NCBI RefSeq assembly: GCF_029867415.1
Contig: NC_081186.1
Location: 110,920,128-110,984,127, forward strand
Reading direction: 5' to 3'
DNA from: Vicia villosa
Taxonomy: Eukaryota > Streptophyta > Magnoliopsida > Fabales > Fabaceae
Length of the DNA: 64,000 bases
Below are positions 47,146 through 59,500 of the stretch, piece after piece. The notes under the pieces were generated by a model, which worked only from the letters and a program-made list of their open reading frames with translations, was not told the origin of the DNA and made no database searches. Each line of letters starts with the position of its first letter. Positions within the stretch are counted from its first letter, which is position 1. Made by a program: the position numbers and the translations under genes.

Positions 47146-50100
47146 ATGGATCAATTTGAGCAGAACCAAGCTGCCCTCCGTAGGGATATGGATGTTATGG
47201 GGGAGAGAATGGCCCAACTTATGGAGACTCTCCATGCCGTTGTTCAAGGACAGGATGAACTCAGAAAGAGTGTCGCTAGTTTGGTCAAAGATACTCCTAC
47301 CAATTCTGCTGACGGAGGGGTGAAAACTAAAGAGACTCCTATTAATGAGACACTTAAAGTGGTGGACGACCACCATGAGGTTATTGATCTTGAACATGAT
47401 CTCACTGCTGAGTTGACCGAGACTGCTAAGATGTACCAAGCTCTTGAAGAACGCCTTAAGGCCGTTGAGGTTGCTAAAACTTCGAGTTTTAACACTGCTG
47501 CTATGTGCTTGGTACCTGGGATTGTTATTCCCCCGAAGTTCAAGGTGCCAGATTTTGATAAGTACAAGGGAGTTACCTGCCCAGAGACTCACATTCGTTC
47601 CTACTGCCGTAAGATGGCCGCTCACGCTGAGAACGAACCTCTGCTTATGCACTTCTTCCAGGATAGTCTCACTGGAGCCCCGTTGGAGTGGTATATGAAA
47701 CTCGAGAGGTCTAATGTCAGTACTTGGGGAGAACTTGTTGATGCCTTCCTGAAACAATACCACTACAATACTGCTATGGCTCCTAGGCGTGCCCAACTGC
47801 AGAATATGTCACAGAAATCTGAAGAGTCCTTTAAAGAATACGCCCAGAGATGGCGTGAACTTGCTGCTCGAGTTCAACCTCCCTTATTGGACCGAGAATT
47901 GATTGATCTGTTTATGGGAACTCTAAAAGGGCCGTATCTTCAACACATGGTTAGTAATACTTCTCCTTCCTTTTCGGATGTGGTCATCATTGGTGAGAGG
48001 GTTGAGAATTGTGTCAAAGCCGGTACCATTCAAGGTGTTACTAATCCTAGCACCTCAGGTGGTAATGGTAAAAAGCCGTATTCTGGGTTTGTGAAGAAGA
48101 AGGAAGGTGAGACTAGCACCGCTTCTGTTGACCAAAGCCGAGCTCCTGCATATTCTGCTGTTCCGCCTCCTTATTATCCGATGCCTTATGCTGTTCCTGG
48201 TCCATATGTCCCTCAAGCATATGCTGCTGCTCTTCCACAACCATGGATGGCACCCCAACAGCCTTTCGTACCACAACAACAAGCTGCTGCTCCTCAGAAT
48301 CGTCAACAGAACCCTAGGCCTCAAGGTCAAAGGGGCCCACAAAGAACAAGATTCCAAGATAGGCGTATTGATCCGGTTCCGATGTCATATGCCCAACTCC
48401 TCCCTCAGTTGCTTGCTGGCCAATTGGTACAACTCCGTGAACTTGGGCCTCCGCCTAGTCCTCTCCCTCCTGGTTATGATGTTAATGCTCGATGTGAATT
48501 TCATTCAGGGGCTCCAGGCCATACTATTGAAAAGTGTAGAGCATTCAAATTGAAGGTTCAGGATCTCCTTGACGACAAGCTTATCTCGTTCGCTCCTGCT
48601 GGTCCTAATGTGCAGAATAATCCTATGCCTCCTCATGCTGGTACGACCAATGCTATTGAGTTATGTGATGATCAGACCCTGGTAAATGATGTTAATGAGG
48701 TTAGGATGCCGCTAGCAGTTGTCAGAGAGTATCTTATGCAACAAAAGGTTTTGTGTGAATTACATGACTACTGTTTGCAATGTTCTTCTAATCCTGAGGA
48801 GTGCACTAGGTTGAGAGAAGAAATCCAGGAATTAATGGATGAAGGTGTTCTTAGAGTGGAAAGGGTCGTTCCTGTCGAAGATGTGGCTACTTTAGAGATC
48901 CCTTGCTACCCTGCTGAGATATCAAAAACTCAGGACACTTCTTTAATCATTCATGCTCCGAGTACTCCTTTGGTCATTCAGGCTCCGAGGACTCCGTTGG
49001 TTATTCAGGTTCCAAATGTTCCTTCGACTCCTTCAACCTCGTCTCTTGTTCCCTCTCCTGTGAATGATTCTAAGGCTGTTCCTTGGAGTTATAATGCCGT
49101 GTATATTCGAGGGAAGAAGTTTGACTGTCCTCCAGTGGGTACTTCGAGTATCACAAATATTACTGGCACTAGTGGCATTACCCGTAGTGGTCGGATCTTT
49201 GCTGCTCCTCCTCCGCCTCCTAAAGAGACCAACAAAGAGGCTAGTACACAAGCAAAAGGAAAGCAAGTTGCTGTTGATCCTCCTGTAACACGTAATGCCC
49301 AAGATGCCGAACAACTCTTGAAAATCATTAAGAAAAGTGATTACAAAGTGATTGACCAACTTGATCAGACCCAAGCCAAGATCTCCATCGTGTCTCTCTT
49401 GGTACATTCTGAAGCTCATCGTGATGCTCTGATGAAAGTTCTGGCTTCCGCTCACGTGACTCAAGACATTACCGTGCCTCAGTTTGAAGGGGTTGTGACC
49501 AACATTGCTGCTGGTAATTGTTTGGGTTTTTCTGATGATGAACTCCCACCTGAGGGTAGAGCACACAACAAAGCATTGCATATCTCCGTCAAGTGTCTGG
49601 ATGCTGTGTTGTCTCGAGTTCTGATTGATACAGGTTCTTCTCTTAATGTGATGCCCAAGGCCACTTTGTTTAAGCTGAGTATGGATGGGATTATGATGAG
49701 ACCATGCACTATGAGTGTTAGAGCATTTGATGGTTCTAGAAGGTCCGTAGAAGGAGAAATTGATCTGCCTGTCTTGATTGGTCCTCACATGTTCTACATT
49801 GCCTTCTACGTTATGGATATAAACCCTTCATACACTTGCCTCTTGGGTCGTCCTTGGATTCATGCTGCTGGAGCTGTGACATCTACCCTCCATCAGTGTT
49901 TGAAATTTGTTGTGAATGACAAGATTGTTGTGATCACTGGTGAAGAGGATTTGATAGTCAATAATCTGGCATCATACCGTTATGTTGAAGTGGAGGGAGA
50001 GATACAAGAGACACCTTTTCAAGCCTTAGAGATTGTGTCAGTTGACAAACTCCCTGTGGTCGAGAATAAGAAGGAACTCGGAGCGCCCCTCTCGTCTTTA

Positions 50101-50427
50101 AATGATGCTAAGGCTTTCTTAGAAGCTGGTACTCCTCATAGTGTCTGGGGAAAGCTGATTGATGTTCAAGAGAAGCGAGACAAGTATGGCCTTGGGTATC
50201 AGCCATCTTCCTCTACTCAGCTCAGCATAACTCCTGGAAAGAAGGTGATTCCCCCCATTTCTCAAGTGTTCGTCAGCGCAAGCACCAGTTCTGGAAGTCA
50301 AGTTCTCGCCGTGGATGATGATGATGAAGAAGATCTCTCCAGATTCATTTGCCATGCTGCGCCTGGACAGGAACTCAACAATTGGACTATCTTGGACGTC
50401 CCTAGAGTCACTTTTATGGAGATGTAA
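47146..50427 (+). CDS. gag-pro: Ogre gag-protease (ORF2), first part of the spliced gag-pol
   Basis: The preferred start is ATG 47146 (MDQFEQNQAALRRDMDVMGE); the frame is open from 46906. A helical N-terminus leads to the retrotransposon gag domain (SYCRKMAAHAENEPLLMHFF to ELIDLFMGTLKGPYLQHMVS, ~47590-47960), a proline/glutamine-rich linker (~48140-48330), and a zinc-knuckle-like CEFHSGAPGHTIEKC (~48490). The aspartic protease has catalytic VLIDTGSSLNVMP with DTG at 49627-49635 and a closing YTCLLGRPWIHAAGAV strand. Unspliced, translation ends at TAA 50425-50427, giving Gag-Pro only. Splicing of the 255-bp intron joins it in frame to RT. The capsid and protease roles follow from the family. 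Confidence 0.92.
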   Translation: MDQFEQNQAALRRDMDVMGERMAQLMETLHAVVQGQDELRKSVASLVKDTPTNSADGGVKTKETPINETLKVVDDHHEVIDLEHDLTAELTETAKMYQALEERLKAVEVAKTSSFNTAAMCLVPGIVIPPKFKVPDFDKYKGVTCPETHIRSYCRKMAAHAENEPLLMHFFQDSLTGAPLEWYMKLERSNVSTWGELVDAFLKQYHYNTAMAPRRAQLQNMSQKSEESFKEYAQRWRELAARVQPPLLDRELIDLFMGTLKGPYLQHMVSNTSPSFSDVVIIGERVENCVKAGTIQGVTNPSTSGGNGKKPYSGFVKKKEGETSTASVDQSRAPAYSAVPPPYYPMPYAVPGPYVPQAYAAALPQPWMAPQQPFVPQQQAAAPQNRQQNPRPQGQRGPQRTRFQDRRIDPVPMSYAQLLPQLLAGQLVQLRELGPPPSPLPPGYDVNARCEFHSGAPGHTIEKCRAFKLKVQDLLDDKLISFAPAGPNVQNNPMPPHAGTTNAIELCDDQTLVNDVNEVRMPLAVVREYLMQQKVLCELHDYCLQCSSNPEECTRLREEIQELMDEGVLRVERVVPVEDVATLEIPCYPAEISKTQDTSLIIHAPSTPLVIQAPRTPLVIQVPNVPSTPSTSSLVPSPVNDSKAVPWSYNAVYIRGKKFDCPPVGTSSITNITGTSGITRSGRIFAAPPPPPKETNKEASTQAKGKQVAVDPPVTRNAQDAEQLLKIIKKSDYKVIDQLDQTQAKISIVSLLVHSEAHRDALMKVLASAHVTQDITVPQFEGVVTNIAAGNCLGFSDDELPPEGRAHNKALHISVKCLDAVLSRVLIDTGSSLNVMPKATLFKLSMDGIMMRPCTMSVRAFDGSRRSVEGEIDLPVLIGPHMFYIAFYVMDINPSYTCLLGRPWIHAAGAVTSTLHQCLKFVVNDKIVVITGEEDLIVNNLASYRYVEVEGEIQETPFQALEIVSVDKLPVVENKKELGAPLSSLNDAKAFLEAGTPHSVWGKLIDVQEKRDKYGLGYQPSSSTQLSITPGKKVIPPISQVFVSASTSSGSQVLAVDDDDEEDLSRFICHAAPGQELNNWTILDVPRVTFMEM

Positions 50428-50678
50428 TTTTCTTGTTTCGATTAGTCATGTGCTTCGCCCTAAGCATTTTGACCACTTGTATAAAGAAGGGCCCCCATGT
50501 TGTTTCAATTTGTTTAATATTGAATGAAAATCATATCTTCGCATGCAATTACTGTTCCATTTTCTTTCATTTTTGTTTTTACTTTAAAAAAAAAAACTTT
50601 TTCAAAAATGGCAAAGATTTCCTTTTTTTCTTCCTTTTTATGTGTTGCATTCTAAGGAATAAATCATCCATCGTGCAG
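50424..50678 (+). other. Ogre intron joining gag-pro to pol
   Basis: Donor GTAATTTTC at 50424 and acceptor TCGTGCAG ending at 50678 bound 255 bp rich in T. Removal eliminates the gag-pro stop (50425-50427) and restores one continuous frame: the two bases left in the last codon pair with A50679, and the downstream frame reads SGSNSIKNDNVTVPRLD into ORF3. I checked the phase by position. An intron between protease and RT is a described Ogre property. Confidence 0.9.
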
Positions 50679-53600
50679 ATCCGGCTCGAACTCCATCAAA
50701 AATGATAATGTTACAGTTCCACGTCTTGATATCTTTGAGAATCCAATTGACCAAGCTGATGAGGATAGTGGGGAAGATTGTGAAGTCCCCGAGGAATTGG
50801 CAAGACTTTTGAGACAAGAGGATAAATCTATTCAGCCACATCAAGAAGCCATAGAAATCATCAACCTCGGTACAGAAGAAGCAAAGAGAGAAGTCAAGAT
50901 AGGTGCCGCTTTGCAAAATGATGTAAAGAGAAGGTTGATTGAGCTGCTTCGAGAGTATGTTGACATCTTCGCCTGGTCTTATGAAGACATGCCTGGTTTA
51001 GACACGGATATAGTTATGCACAGGCTACCTCTCAAACCAGAATGTCCGCCTGTAAAGCAAAAACCACGAAGAACTCGACCTGATATGGCTTTGAAAATCA
51101 AGGAAGAAGTTGAAAAACAATTGAAGGCTGGTTTCTTATCCGTGTGTGAATATCCTCCTTGGATTGCAAACATAGTACCCGTTCCTAAGAAGGACGGAAA
51201 GGTACGCATGTGTGTTGACTACCGAGATTTGAATAGGGCAAGTCCGAAGGATGATTTCCCTCTGCCTCATATTGATGTGCTAGTCGACAACACTGCTCAG
51301 TATTCGGTGTTCTCTTTCATGGATGGTTTTTCTGGCTATAATCAAATAAAGATGGCTCCTGAAGATATGACAAAGACCACCTTTACCACTCCGTGGGGTA
51401 CGTATTGTTATAAGGTGATGCCTTTTGGTCTTAAGAATGCTGGTGCAACATATCAACGAGCAATGGTGACCCTCTTCCATGACATGATCCATAAAGAGAT
51501 TGAGGTGTACGTCGATGATATGATTGCAAAATCCCAAACTGAGGAGGAACACTTGGTATATCTTGAGAAATTATTTGCTCGTTTGCGTAAATTCAAGTTG
51601 AGACTTAATCCAAACAAGTGCACTTTTGGAGTGCGATCTGGAAAGTTACTTGGATTCATTGTGAGCCAACGAGGGATTGAGGTCGACCCTGATAAAGTAA
51701 GAGCAATACAGAACATGCCAGCACCGAAGAATGAAAAAGAAGTTCGAGGGTTCCTTGGAAGGTTGAATTACATAGCCAGGTTCATTTCTTATCTCACTGA
51801 CACTTGTGAACCCATCTTCAAACTGCTGCGCAAAAATCAAGATATCCGTTGGGATGATCGTTGTCAGGAAGCCTTCGAAAAGATCAAGCAGTATCTCCAA
51901 GAGCCACCAATTCTCATGCCTCCGGTTCCTGGGAGGCCGCTTCTTATGTACTTAACTGTGCTTGAAGGATCTATGGGGTGTGTGATAGGCCAACATGACG
52001 AGTCTGGTCGAAAAGAGTGCGCCATTTATTACCTGAGCAAAAAGTTTACCGATTGTGAATCCCGTTACTCACTACTCGAGAAAACTTGCTGTGCTTTGGT
52101 ATGGGCTGCTCGCCGACTGAGGCAGTATATGTTGACTCACACCACTCTATTGATCTCCAAAATGGACCCGATAAAGTACATCTTTGAAAAACCGGCCCTT
52201 ACAGGAAGACTAGCCCGGTGGCAAATGCTTTTATCAGAATATGATATCCAGTATGTCACACAGAAGGCCATCAAAGGAAGTGTCCTTGCAGATCATCTTG
52301 CTCATCAGCCATTAGAAGAGTATCAGTCAATGAAGTTTGACTTTCCTGATGAAGATATCATGAAACTGGATGATAATGAAGGACCCAAACCAGGAGAGCG
52401 ATGGACTCTCACGTTCGACGGTGCATCAAATGCTATGGGCCATGGTATTGGGGCAGTTTTGACTTCTCCTCGTCAAACTCACATCCCTTTCACAGCTAGA
52501 ATATGCTTTGATTGCACAAACAATGTCGCAGAGTACGAAGCTTGCATAATGGGCCTCGAAGCAGCCATTGATATGAGGATCAAGATCCTTGAGGTTTATG
52601 GGGATTCTGCATTGGTCATACATCAAGTAAGAGGTGATTGGGAGACACGACACCCCAATTTGGTTCCTTATAAGGACTATATCTTGGAGTTGCTGCCCGC
52701 TTTCGAGGAGATCACTTTCAATCACATCCCCCGAGAGGAAAATCAATTGGCAGATGCTTTGGCTACTTTGGCGGCTATGTTCAGAGTTAGCTCCCCTAAA
52801 GAAGTACCAGACATAACGATCCTCCGTTACAAAGAGCCTGCCCATGCATTCCCTGCTCATTGCCTCACTACTGAAGATGTGTATGATGAAAAGCCATGGT
52901 ATTACGACATCAAGAGGTATGTTGAGAAGCAAGAGTATCCCGAAGATGCTACAATTGGTGATAAGCGAACGCTTCGAAGGTTAGCATCCAAATTCTTCTT
53001 GTCAGGAGACGTCCTGTACAAAAGAAACTATGATTCAGTTTTGCTCAGATGCGTGGATAGACACGAAGCAGAATTGATCATGCGGGAAATTCATGAAGGA
53101 TCTTTTGGAACTCATTCCAGTGGACATTCTATGGCCAAAAAGATCTTGCGAGCAGGATATTATTGGATGACGATTGAAAGTGATTGTTATGTGTATGTGA
53201 AGAAATGTCACAAATGTCAAGTGTATGCTGACAGAATTCATGTTCCTCCGACTCCTCTGAATGTCCTGACATCGCCTTGGCCCTTTGCTATGTGGGGCAT
53301 AGACATGATTGGACGGATAGAGCCACAAGCTTCAAATGGACACAGATTTATTCTTGTTGCTATCGACTACTTCACCAAATGGGTTGAAGCTGCTTCTTAC
53401 AAGAACGTAACCAAGCAAGTCGTTACTCGCTTCATCAAGAGAGAGATCATATGCCGATATGGGGTTCCAAACAAGATCATCACTGACAATGGGTCTAATC
53501 TTAATAACAAGATGATGGCAGAGTTGTGTGAAGAGTTCAAGATTGAACACCACAATTCATCACCCTATCGGCCAAAGATGAACGGCGCAGTCGAAGCTGC

Positions 53601-54144
53601 TAACAAGAATATAAAGAAGATTGTCCAGAAGATGGTTAGAACGTATAAAGATTGGCATGAGATGTTGCCATTTGCTTTGCATGGCTATAGAACTTCGGTT
53701 CGTACTTCAACTGGGGCAACTCCCTTCTCTCTCGTCTACGGTATGGAGGCCGTACTACCTGTCGAAGTGGAAATTCCTTCGTTGAGAGTCTTGATGGACG
53801 CCAAACTCGATGAAACTGAATGGGTTCAAACGAGGCTTGATCATCTCAATCTAATTGAGGAGAAACACTTATCTGTTATCTGCCATGGCCAGTTGTACCA
53901 AAAGAGGATCAAGAAAGCGTATGATAAGAAAATTCGGCCTCGAGAATTCCACACAGGTGACCTAGTCGTAAGGAAGATCTTGCCAATTCACACCGATCCA
54001 AGGGGCAAATGGACTCCCAACTATGAGGGACCATACATTGTGAAGAAAGCATTTTCAGGTGGGGCTTTAATCTTGACAAAGATGGATGGGGAAGACGTTC
54101 CGCTTCCAGTCAATTCAGACTCAGTCAAAAAATACTACGCATAA
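50679..54144 (+). CDS. pol: Ogre pol: reverse transcriptase, RNase H, second RNase H, integrase
   Basis: Open from the acceptor to TAA 54142-54144, ~1155 codons; expressed as the second exon of gag-pol. RT: RTRPDMALKIKEEVEKQLKA, FPLPHIDVLVDNTAQYSVFS, GTYCYKVMPFGLKNAGATYQ, and catalytic YVDD at 51508-51519. The Ty3-type RNase H (CAIYYLSKKFTDCESRYSLL region, ~52020-52290) has lost much of the classical motif. A second, archaeal-type RNase H follows (TFDGASNAMGHGIGAVL, NNVAEYEACIMGLEAA, GDSALVIHQV, NQLADALATLA; ~52400-52790), diagnostic of the Tat lineage. Integrase has the HHCC site (HEGSFGTHSSGHS, CHKCQVY), the DDE core (GIDMIG, ITDNGSN, NGAVEAANK; ~53290-53610), and a C-terminal chromatin-contact region. 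No lesion seen. Confidence 0.93.
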
Positions 54145-55488
54145 AAGACCCGCTAGGTCGACGTACCTAGGCAAAAATAAGGGCATCCCGGCAAACCAAA
54201 AGGGTTTTGGAAAAAATTAGGGATAAAACAAAAAAAAAGAATAACCCGCTAAGTTGAAAACCCGAAAGGGCGACTTAGGCAAAAAGGGGGCATCCCGCTG
54301 GATTGAAAACCCGAAAGGGCGATCCAGGCAAAAGTTAGGGATCAAAAGCGAGAGGCTGCAGTCTGAATATCCTTCACAAAGACCCTTATACGCCCTTCGC
54401 AGAACGGACAGATCAATCCAACCATTACCCCTCTGAAGCAAAGCATTGAGAGGATCGAGGATATGGGAATTGTAGCAATATCAGTTTTAATGGAAATTCG
54501 AGCATTCCTCTTTGCCATTTTGCTTTTTGCATTTTATTTTCCTTTCGCAACTACCTCATTTAGGAGTTGCTTCCTTGTACAGAAGCCTATTCATAGGCGT
54601 TCCATCAATAAAATGATCTTTTGATAAGAAGTGTTCTTTCTTGCTTTTCATTTTTTTTCGCATGCAAGGTGTGATTTAATTCGTTATTAAACATTGCATT
54701 GAAAACATGGGGAATAATAATCACAAAATCAAAACGAAACATGATGTTACATAAACACAAAAGTGCTCTAAGGGGCGCCATTTGCATCCAAACGTTGTTT
54801 TCTGTGCAGGTTGCAGGTTCTAGCTGTCATTTTGGCTCCCGATATGTCGCAAAGGTCATCATCATCCCACATGAAAGTTCCGGAGTATAATTCATCAATA
54901 CTGGTAAGCCTGGAGAACCTGAAAAGGTCCATACCCCTCTTCCATATGGCAGACGAAGAGCGGTCTCTCAAAACTCGTGATTCCCCAAGCAGCGCAGGAT
55001 GTAAGGAAAGTCGAGCAAGATCATTTCATCCCCAGCAGGGTTATGTCCCAACCCTCAACGCAGTTACCAATAATCTTTGGTACCGTAGGGTTCCAATATC
55101 AATTCACGATGATGGTTCAAGATCACAGGCAACGGACCCCAATGATCCTACTCTCCGGTTCCTCCGAAGGCCTTTATTTGGCACTCTCTGCATATAGAAT
55201 CCATTGCATATAGCATTTGCATCCTCGAAAGCGTAACATATCCGCCAAAAGCGGAACGTTACGCCATAAGAAAAGTCAAACGTGCATACAAAGCATAAGC
55301 CAGATAATACAAATCATCCCTCAATCAGAACAATGACCCATCCCCTCAAAGTTGTTACCTGTACAAACTTTGCCTGATATCTGCTATCACACTACAAACA
55401 CTTTTAAACCACGGTGCCGATGCGAGGTATCTTCAATCCCTGATGAGTGTCGGACACAATGTCTTCTTCCGTCCCTCGATGTCGAGTC
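54145..55488 (+). other. Ogre 3' region before the tandem array
   Basis: Short repeats CCCGCTAGGTCG / CCCGCTAAGTTG / CCCGCTGGATTG with GGGCATCCCG (54150-54340) resemble the leader motifs common in large Tat elements. An acceptor-like TTTTCTGTGCAGG at ~54800 precedes a 118-codon frame from ATG 54844 (MSQRSSSSHMKVPEYN) to 55197. Its status is unclear; it may be a chance frame or an accessory ORF. Confidence 0.5.
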
Positions 55489-56262
55489 GATGTTGAGTCA
55501 CAGATCGCCACGAGACCTTATTCCTTTCCAAAGTGTGGAAAATCGCACGAGATTTTCTTTCGATGTTGAGTCATAAGATCGCCACGAGATCTTATTCCTT
55601 TCCAAAGTGTGGAAAATCGCACGAGATTTTCTTTCGATGTTGAGTCATAAGATCGCCACGAGACCTTATTCCTTTCCAAAGTGTGGAAAATCGCACGAGA
55701 TTTTCTTTCGATGTCGAGTCATAGATCGCCACGAGATCTTATTCCTTTCCAAGGTGTGGAAAATCGCACGAGATTTTCTTTCGATGTCGAGTCATAGATC
55801 GCCACGAGATCCTATTCCTTTCCAAAGTGTGGAAAATCGCACGAGATTTTCTTTCGATGTCGAGTCATAGATCGCCACGAGATCTTATTCCTTTCAAGGT
55901 GTGGAAAATCGCACGAGATTTTCTTTCGATGTCGAGTCATAGATCGCCACGAGATCCTATTCCTTTCCAAAGTGTGGAAAATCGCACGAGATTTTCTTTC
56001 GATGTTGAGTCATAAGATCGCCACGAGACCTTATTCCTTTCCAAAGTGTGGAAAATCGCACGAGATTTTCTTTCGATGTCGAGTCATAGATCGCCACGAG
56101 ATCTTATTCCTTTCCAAGGTGTGGAAAATCGCACGAGATTTTCTTTCGATGTTGAGTCATAAAATCGCCACGAGATCTTATTCCTTTCCAAAGTGTGGAA
56201 AATCGCACGAGATTTTCTTTCGATGTTGAGTCATAAGATCGCCACGAGATCTTATTCCTTTC
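55489..56262. repeat. ~73-bp tandem array in the Ogre 3' UTR
   Basis: About 10.5 head-to-tail copies of a 72-74 bp unit. Each contains GATCGCCACGAGATCTTATT, CCTTTCCAAAGTGTGG and AAAATCGCACGAGATTTTC. Two variant types (GATGTTGAGTCATAAG and GATGTCGAGTCATAG) alternate in blocks, indicating amplification by unequal exchange or slippage. Frames across it are artefacts. Tandem arrays in this position are known for Ogre elements and can seed satellite DNA. Confidence 0.93.
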
Positions 56263-56582
56263 AGTCCTGATGTTGAGTCGTAAATCGCACAAGATCTATT
56301 TCCTTTCAGTCATTGTTTCATCAAACATTTCTTTTGGGAACCTTGTATTGGCACCTCAAGTTACGTTACAGGCTACTACAATTCAAACCCATTACTTACT
56401 GTAAATATATCCGCCAGCAAAACAAATTCCTCTCTTTCCCCAGCAGATATCAAAACAAAAGCAAAGAATAAAGATCACTCCATCTTTTCAGGACAAATTT
56501 CAGGTCTTCGATATTTAATCTTCTTCTACCTCGAATGTTCGAAAGGCTAACGCCAATCTCACCTTCAGGTTTAAGATGATTA

Positions 56583-56594
56583 AATAGGGGCAGC
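56583..56594 (+). other. Ogre polypurine tract
   Basis: AATAGGGGCAGC directly precedes the 3' LTR TGTCATAC. It is the expected site of plus-strand priming, though short and interrupted. Confidence 0.65.
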
Positions 56595-59500
56595 TGTCAT
56601 ACCCCAAATTTGCCCTACCCCTTTACTTCTAACTGGCTTAGGCTTTGCATTCATGTACATACATCACTTAGGCCATAATCCATACCCATGCATGCATATC
56701 ATTGGTATCAATCAAAGACTAGCAAGAAAGAGCTTTTATGACAAGGAATTTCCTACCAAATGTGAGGATCTGAGGTGATTATGTGGCTTTGTTTTCATTT
56801 AAGTCTTCATGGATTAGGGTTCTTCTCAACTCAAGGCATTGGTGGGAGTGGACAAGCTTGTAATTCATCTGGTTATCCTGAACTAGGGTTTCTTGACCGA
56901 AGTCAACGCAGTTGACTTTTTGGTCGAATACATTGATCAAGAGCTGATTTTATGAGAAGGAATAGCATGACGCTTGTGTGGAAGTGTTCAGTTGATTTCA
57001 TTGGTCAGAAGTGGATTAATCGGGAATTTCATAAAGATCGGAGAAAGATCGGAACAGTTGACTTTTGGGTCAAAATCGGAAGAATTATTCAAATATTGAC
57101 TTTTGGTGGAAAGTCGGTCGAGAAAAGTCAAAGAATGAATAAAATCGGGAGTTTGACAAAAGTTGCCAAAAATAGGAAAAAAAATAACAAAAAAGGAAAG
57201 GTTTCAACACTTAGGAAAATTTTGGCATCTTAGAAGCTTGGCAAGCAGTCCACTTCACTATCAGTTTACACGTGGCAAATGACATCTTTTGAAGAAATTT
57301 CCAACATCAAAGTTGTTCCTCTCATGGAGGAGAACAACTTTATAGTTGGACACTTTTTAATTTGAAGATTGTATGAAGAGTTAATTTGGTTTGAAGTTCC
57401 TGAAAATCCATTCAGCTTAAGTCATGATCCAAGTCACAAGCCAAGTCATGACCTGGCATTTCATCAAGCACGTGGTATGCCAAATCTCAAGCTAATGTTA
57501 GAGCTCTACAAAAATGCCATGGGAGCAAACTTGGTATGCTTCCATTCTTTGCCATGTCCTCTATGTAAGGAAACAAGATTTGAGTCATTTGGTTGAATAT
57601 TGAATCATTTATGAATGCTCAAAGTCAAGCCCTTGCCATGTTTCACACTGCCAGAAGTGCAAGCCAAAATCCTGAGTCACGCGCGTGCTTTTCATCGAGC
57701 ACGTTGTATGCTGACTTTGGGACTAATTTCAGAAAAATACAAAGGTCCATCAGGTGCAAACTTAGTATGCTTATGTTCACCTCCATGCCCTCTACACAAC
57801 AAGACAATAATCATGGAATTTGATTAAGAAAAGAGTAAGATACAAGAGTCTAAAGTCATGCCCTTGAAGGTTGCATTTGGGAAGGCAACGGGCCAGGTCT
57901 TGCTGCGCGCGTGGATAGGCATCAATACAGTTGTGTACTTACACTTTCCAAGGCACATTTGAGTGAGTTACAGACCTCTTCTCTCAATCTTTCCAACATG
58001 AAACTTGTCCCATCACATGCCCTCTTTAAATTGATCATAAAATTGCAGCTAATGATAACTCATGGCCAAAGATACAAACTCATAAAGCTAGCTTCATGGA
58101 TGCTCGTGTGGTAAGGTGTCAACATCAAATTCTGGCGCAGAATAATACTACAATACAACACACACCACCATAGCTACCATGTACACTCATGATATATAAG
58201 AAAACTCCTTCACAACACACGCGGACAATCACACTTTTCTTTTTTCAGTTTCACACAACTCTCATCACTCTTTCCACTCTCACCCTCTTGATCTCTCACC
58301 TATCTCCACCATAACCGTTTTTCCAACCACCCTAACCACCACCGTAACAAACTTCAACAACCACTTCAGTTCACCTTCTCCAATCTCTATATCGATCCAG
58401 AGCTCCTTCACATCAATCTTCATCATCACGATCATTGCACCACCGTCACCTACCTCTAATCAACACCACGCTCCAAAGTCAAGTATACCGTCCACTTTCA
58501 ACGCCGTGGCTAGGAAGCTCAAAGAAGATTCGCCGCATACACGTCTCGCCTCTGAGGCTCTGAATTGCGTCATCACGAGCCATTATCACGTCCAAGGAAC
58601 AAGAAGAGGACTGCACCGTTCGTGAAGCTCTCTCTCTCTTCGCTTTGCTCTAAGACTTTCCAGGTAAGCCTTAAATCCATCTAACTTCCAAAAAGCATGA
58701 TAGATCATTAGCACCTGTTTATGGAGTTTGTGTGTTACGGTGTATGTGCATATGAACGATTCTTGTAGATCTTCGCCTTGCTCCTGATATGTGATGTTAA
58801 TCTAGATTTGCTGGCGTTTTGTTACGATACTCTTTCTCTGCGTTTGAAAACGGTCCGATTCGTATGTATGGCGTGTGTTTTGGTGGATATTGCTCATGAT
58901 AGGCTTTGTGTTTTGTCTCGGTTCATATGATAGGGGTAGTTTTAGAGAAAATCATTGCTAGATCCGCGTTCAGGAGAAAAAAACGAGTTGATTGGTATCA
59001 GTTTCGAAAATTTCTGGAAAAATGTCCGCCGCCGCCGCCGTGAGCCCTATCGGAGAAGGCGATCGGAGGCGGCACTCCGGCGTCTCTGTGTGTGCATGAG
59101 ATTTTGCCTCTCTTTCCTACGTGGCACGATCTCATTCGGTGTCATTCCAAGCTTTTGGCTCTTTTATCTTTTACAATCATTTGGGCGAAGGCGTGGCAAG
59201 TGGTGATTGGTCTGTGAATTATTTTTGTCCTATTATACTTAAATGCCGTTGTGACCAATTGATGTATAGTCGGTAGTATTCCCATGTCACGTTTTATAAA
59301 TACCACATGATAATAAACCACCTGCAATATAATAAAAAAGGGTAATAAAATGAAATGGATTGGTTTGTATGGTTGCTGGGCCACGAATTGTACTGGGCTT
59401 GTAACGTTTCTGAGTTACACCCCTGCGTTGCTTGTGCACACGCTGCCTTGCTTGGACTGGGCCTTAGCGCTCTGGCTTTTCCCACCCCCTGAATCAGGCC

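Noticed and set aside
47110..49788. Long minus-strand frames antisense to Ogre gag-pro
   Set aside because: Shadow frames of a strongly coding region; no domain. A few Tat-lineage elements do carry antisense ORFs, but these lie over gag rather than in the 3' region.
55489..56262. Regular ~73-bp repeats that could suggest a CRISPR-like array or repeat protein
   Set aside because: There are no unique spacers; units are head to tail without gaps and lie in a plant retrotransposon 3' UTR. The frames shift between units.
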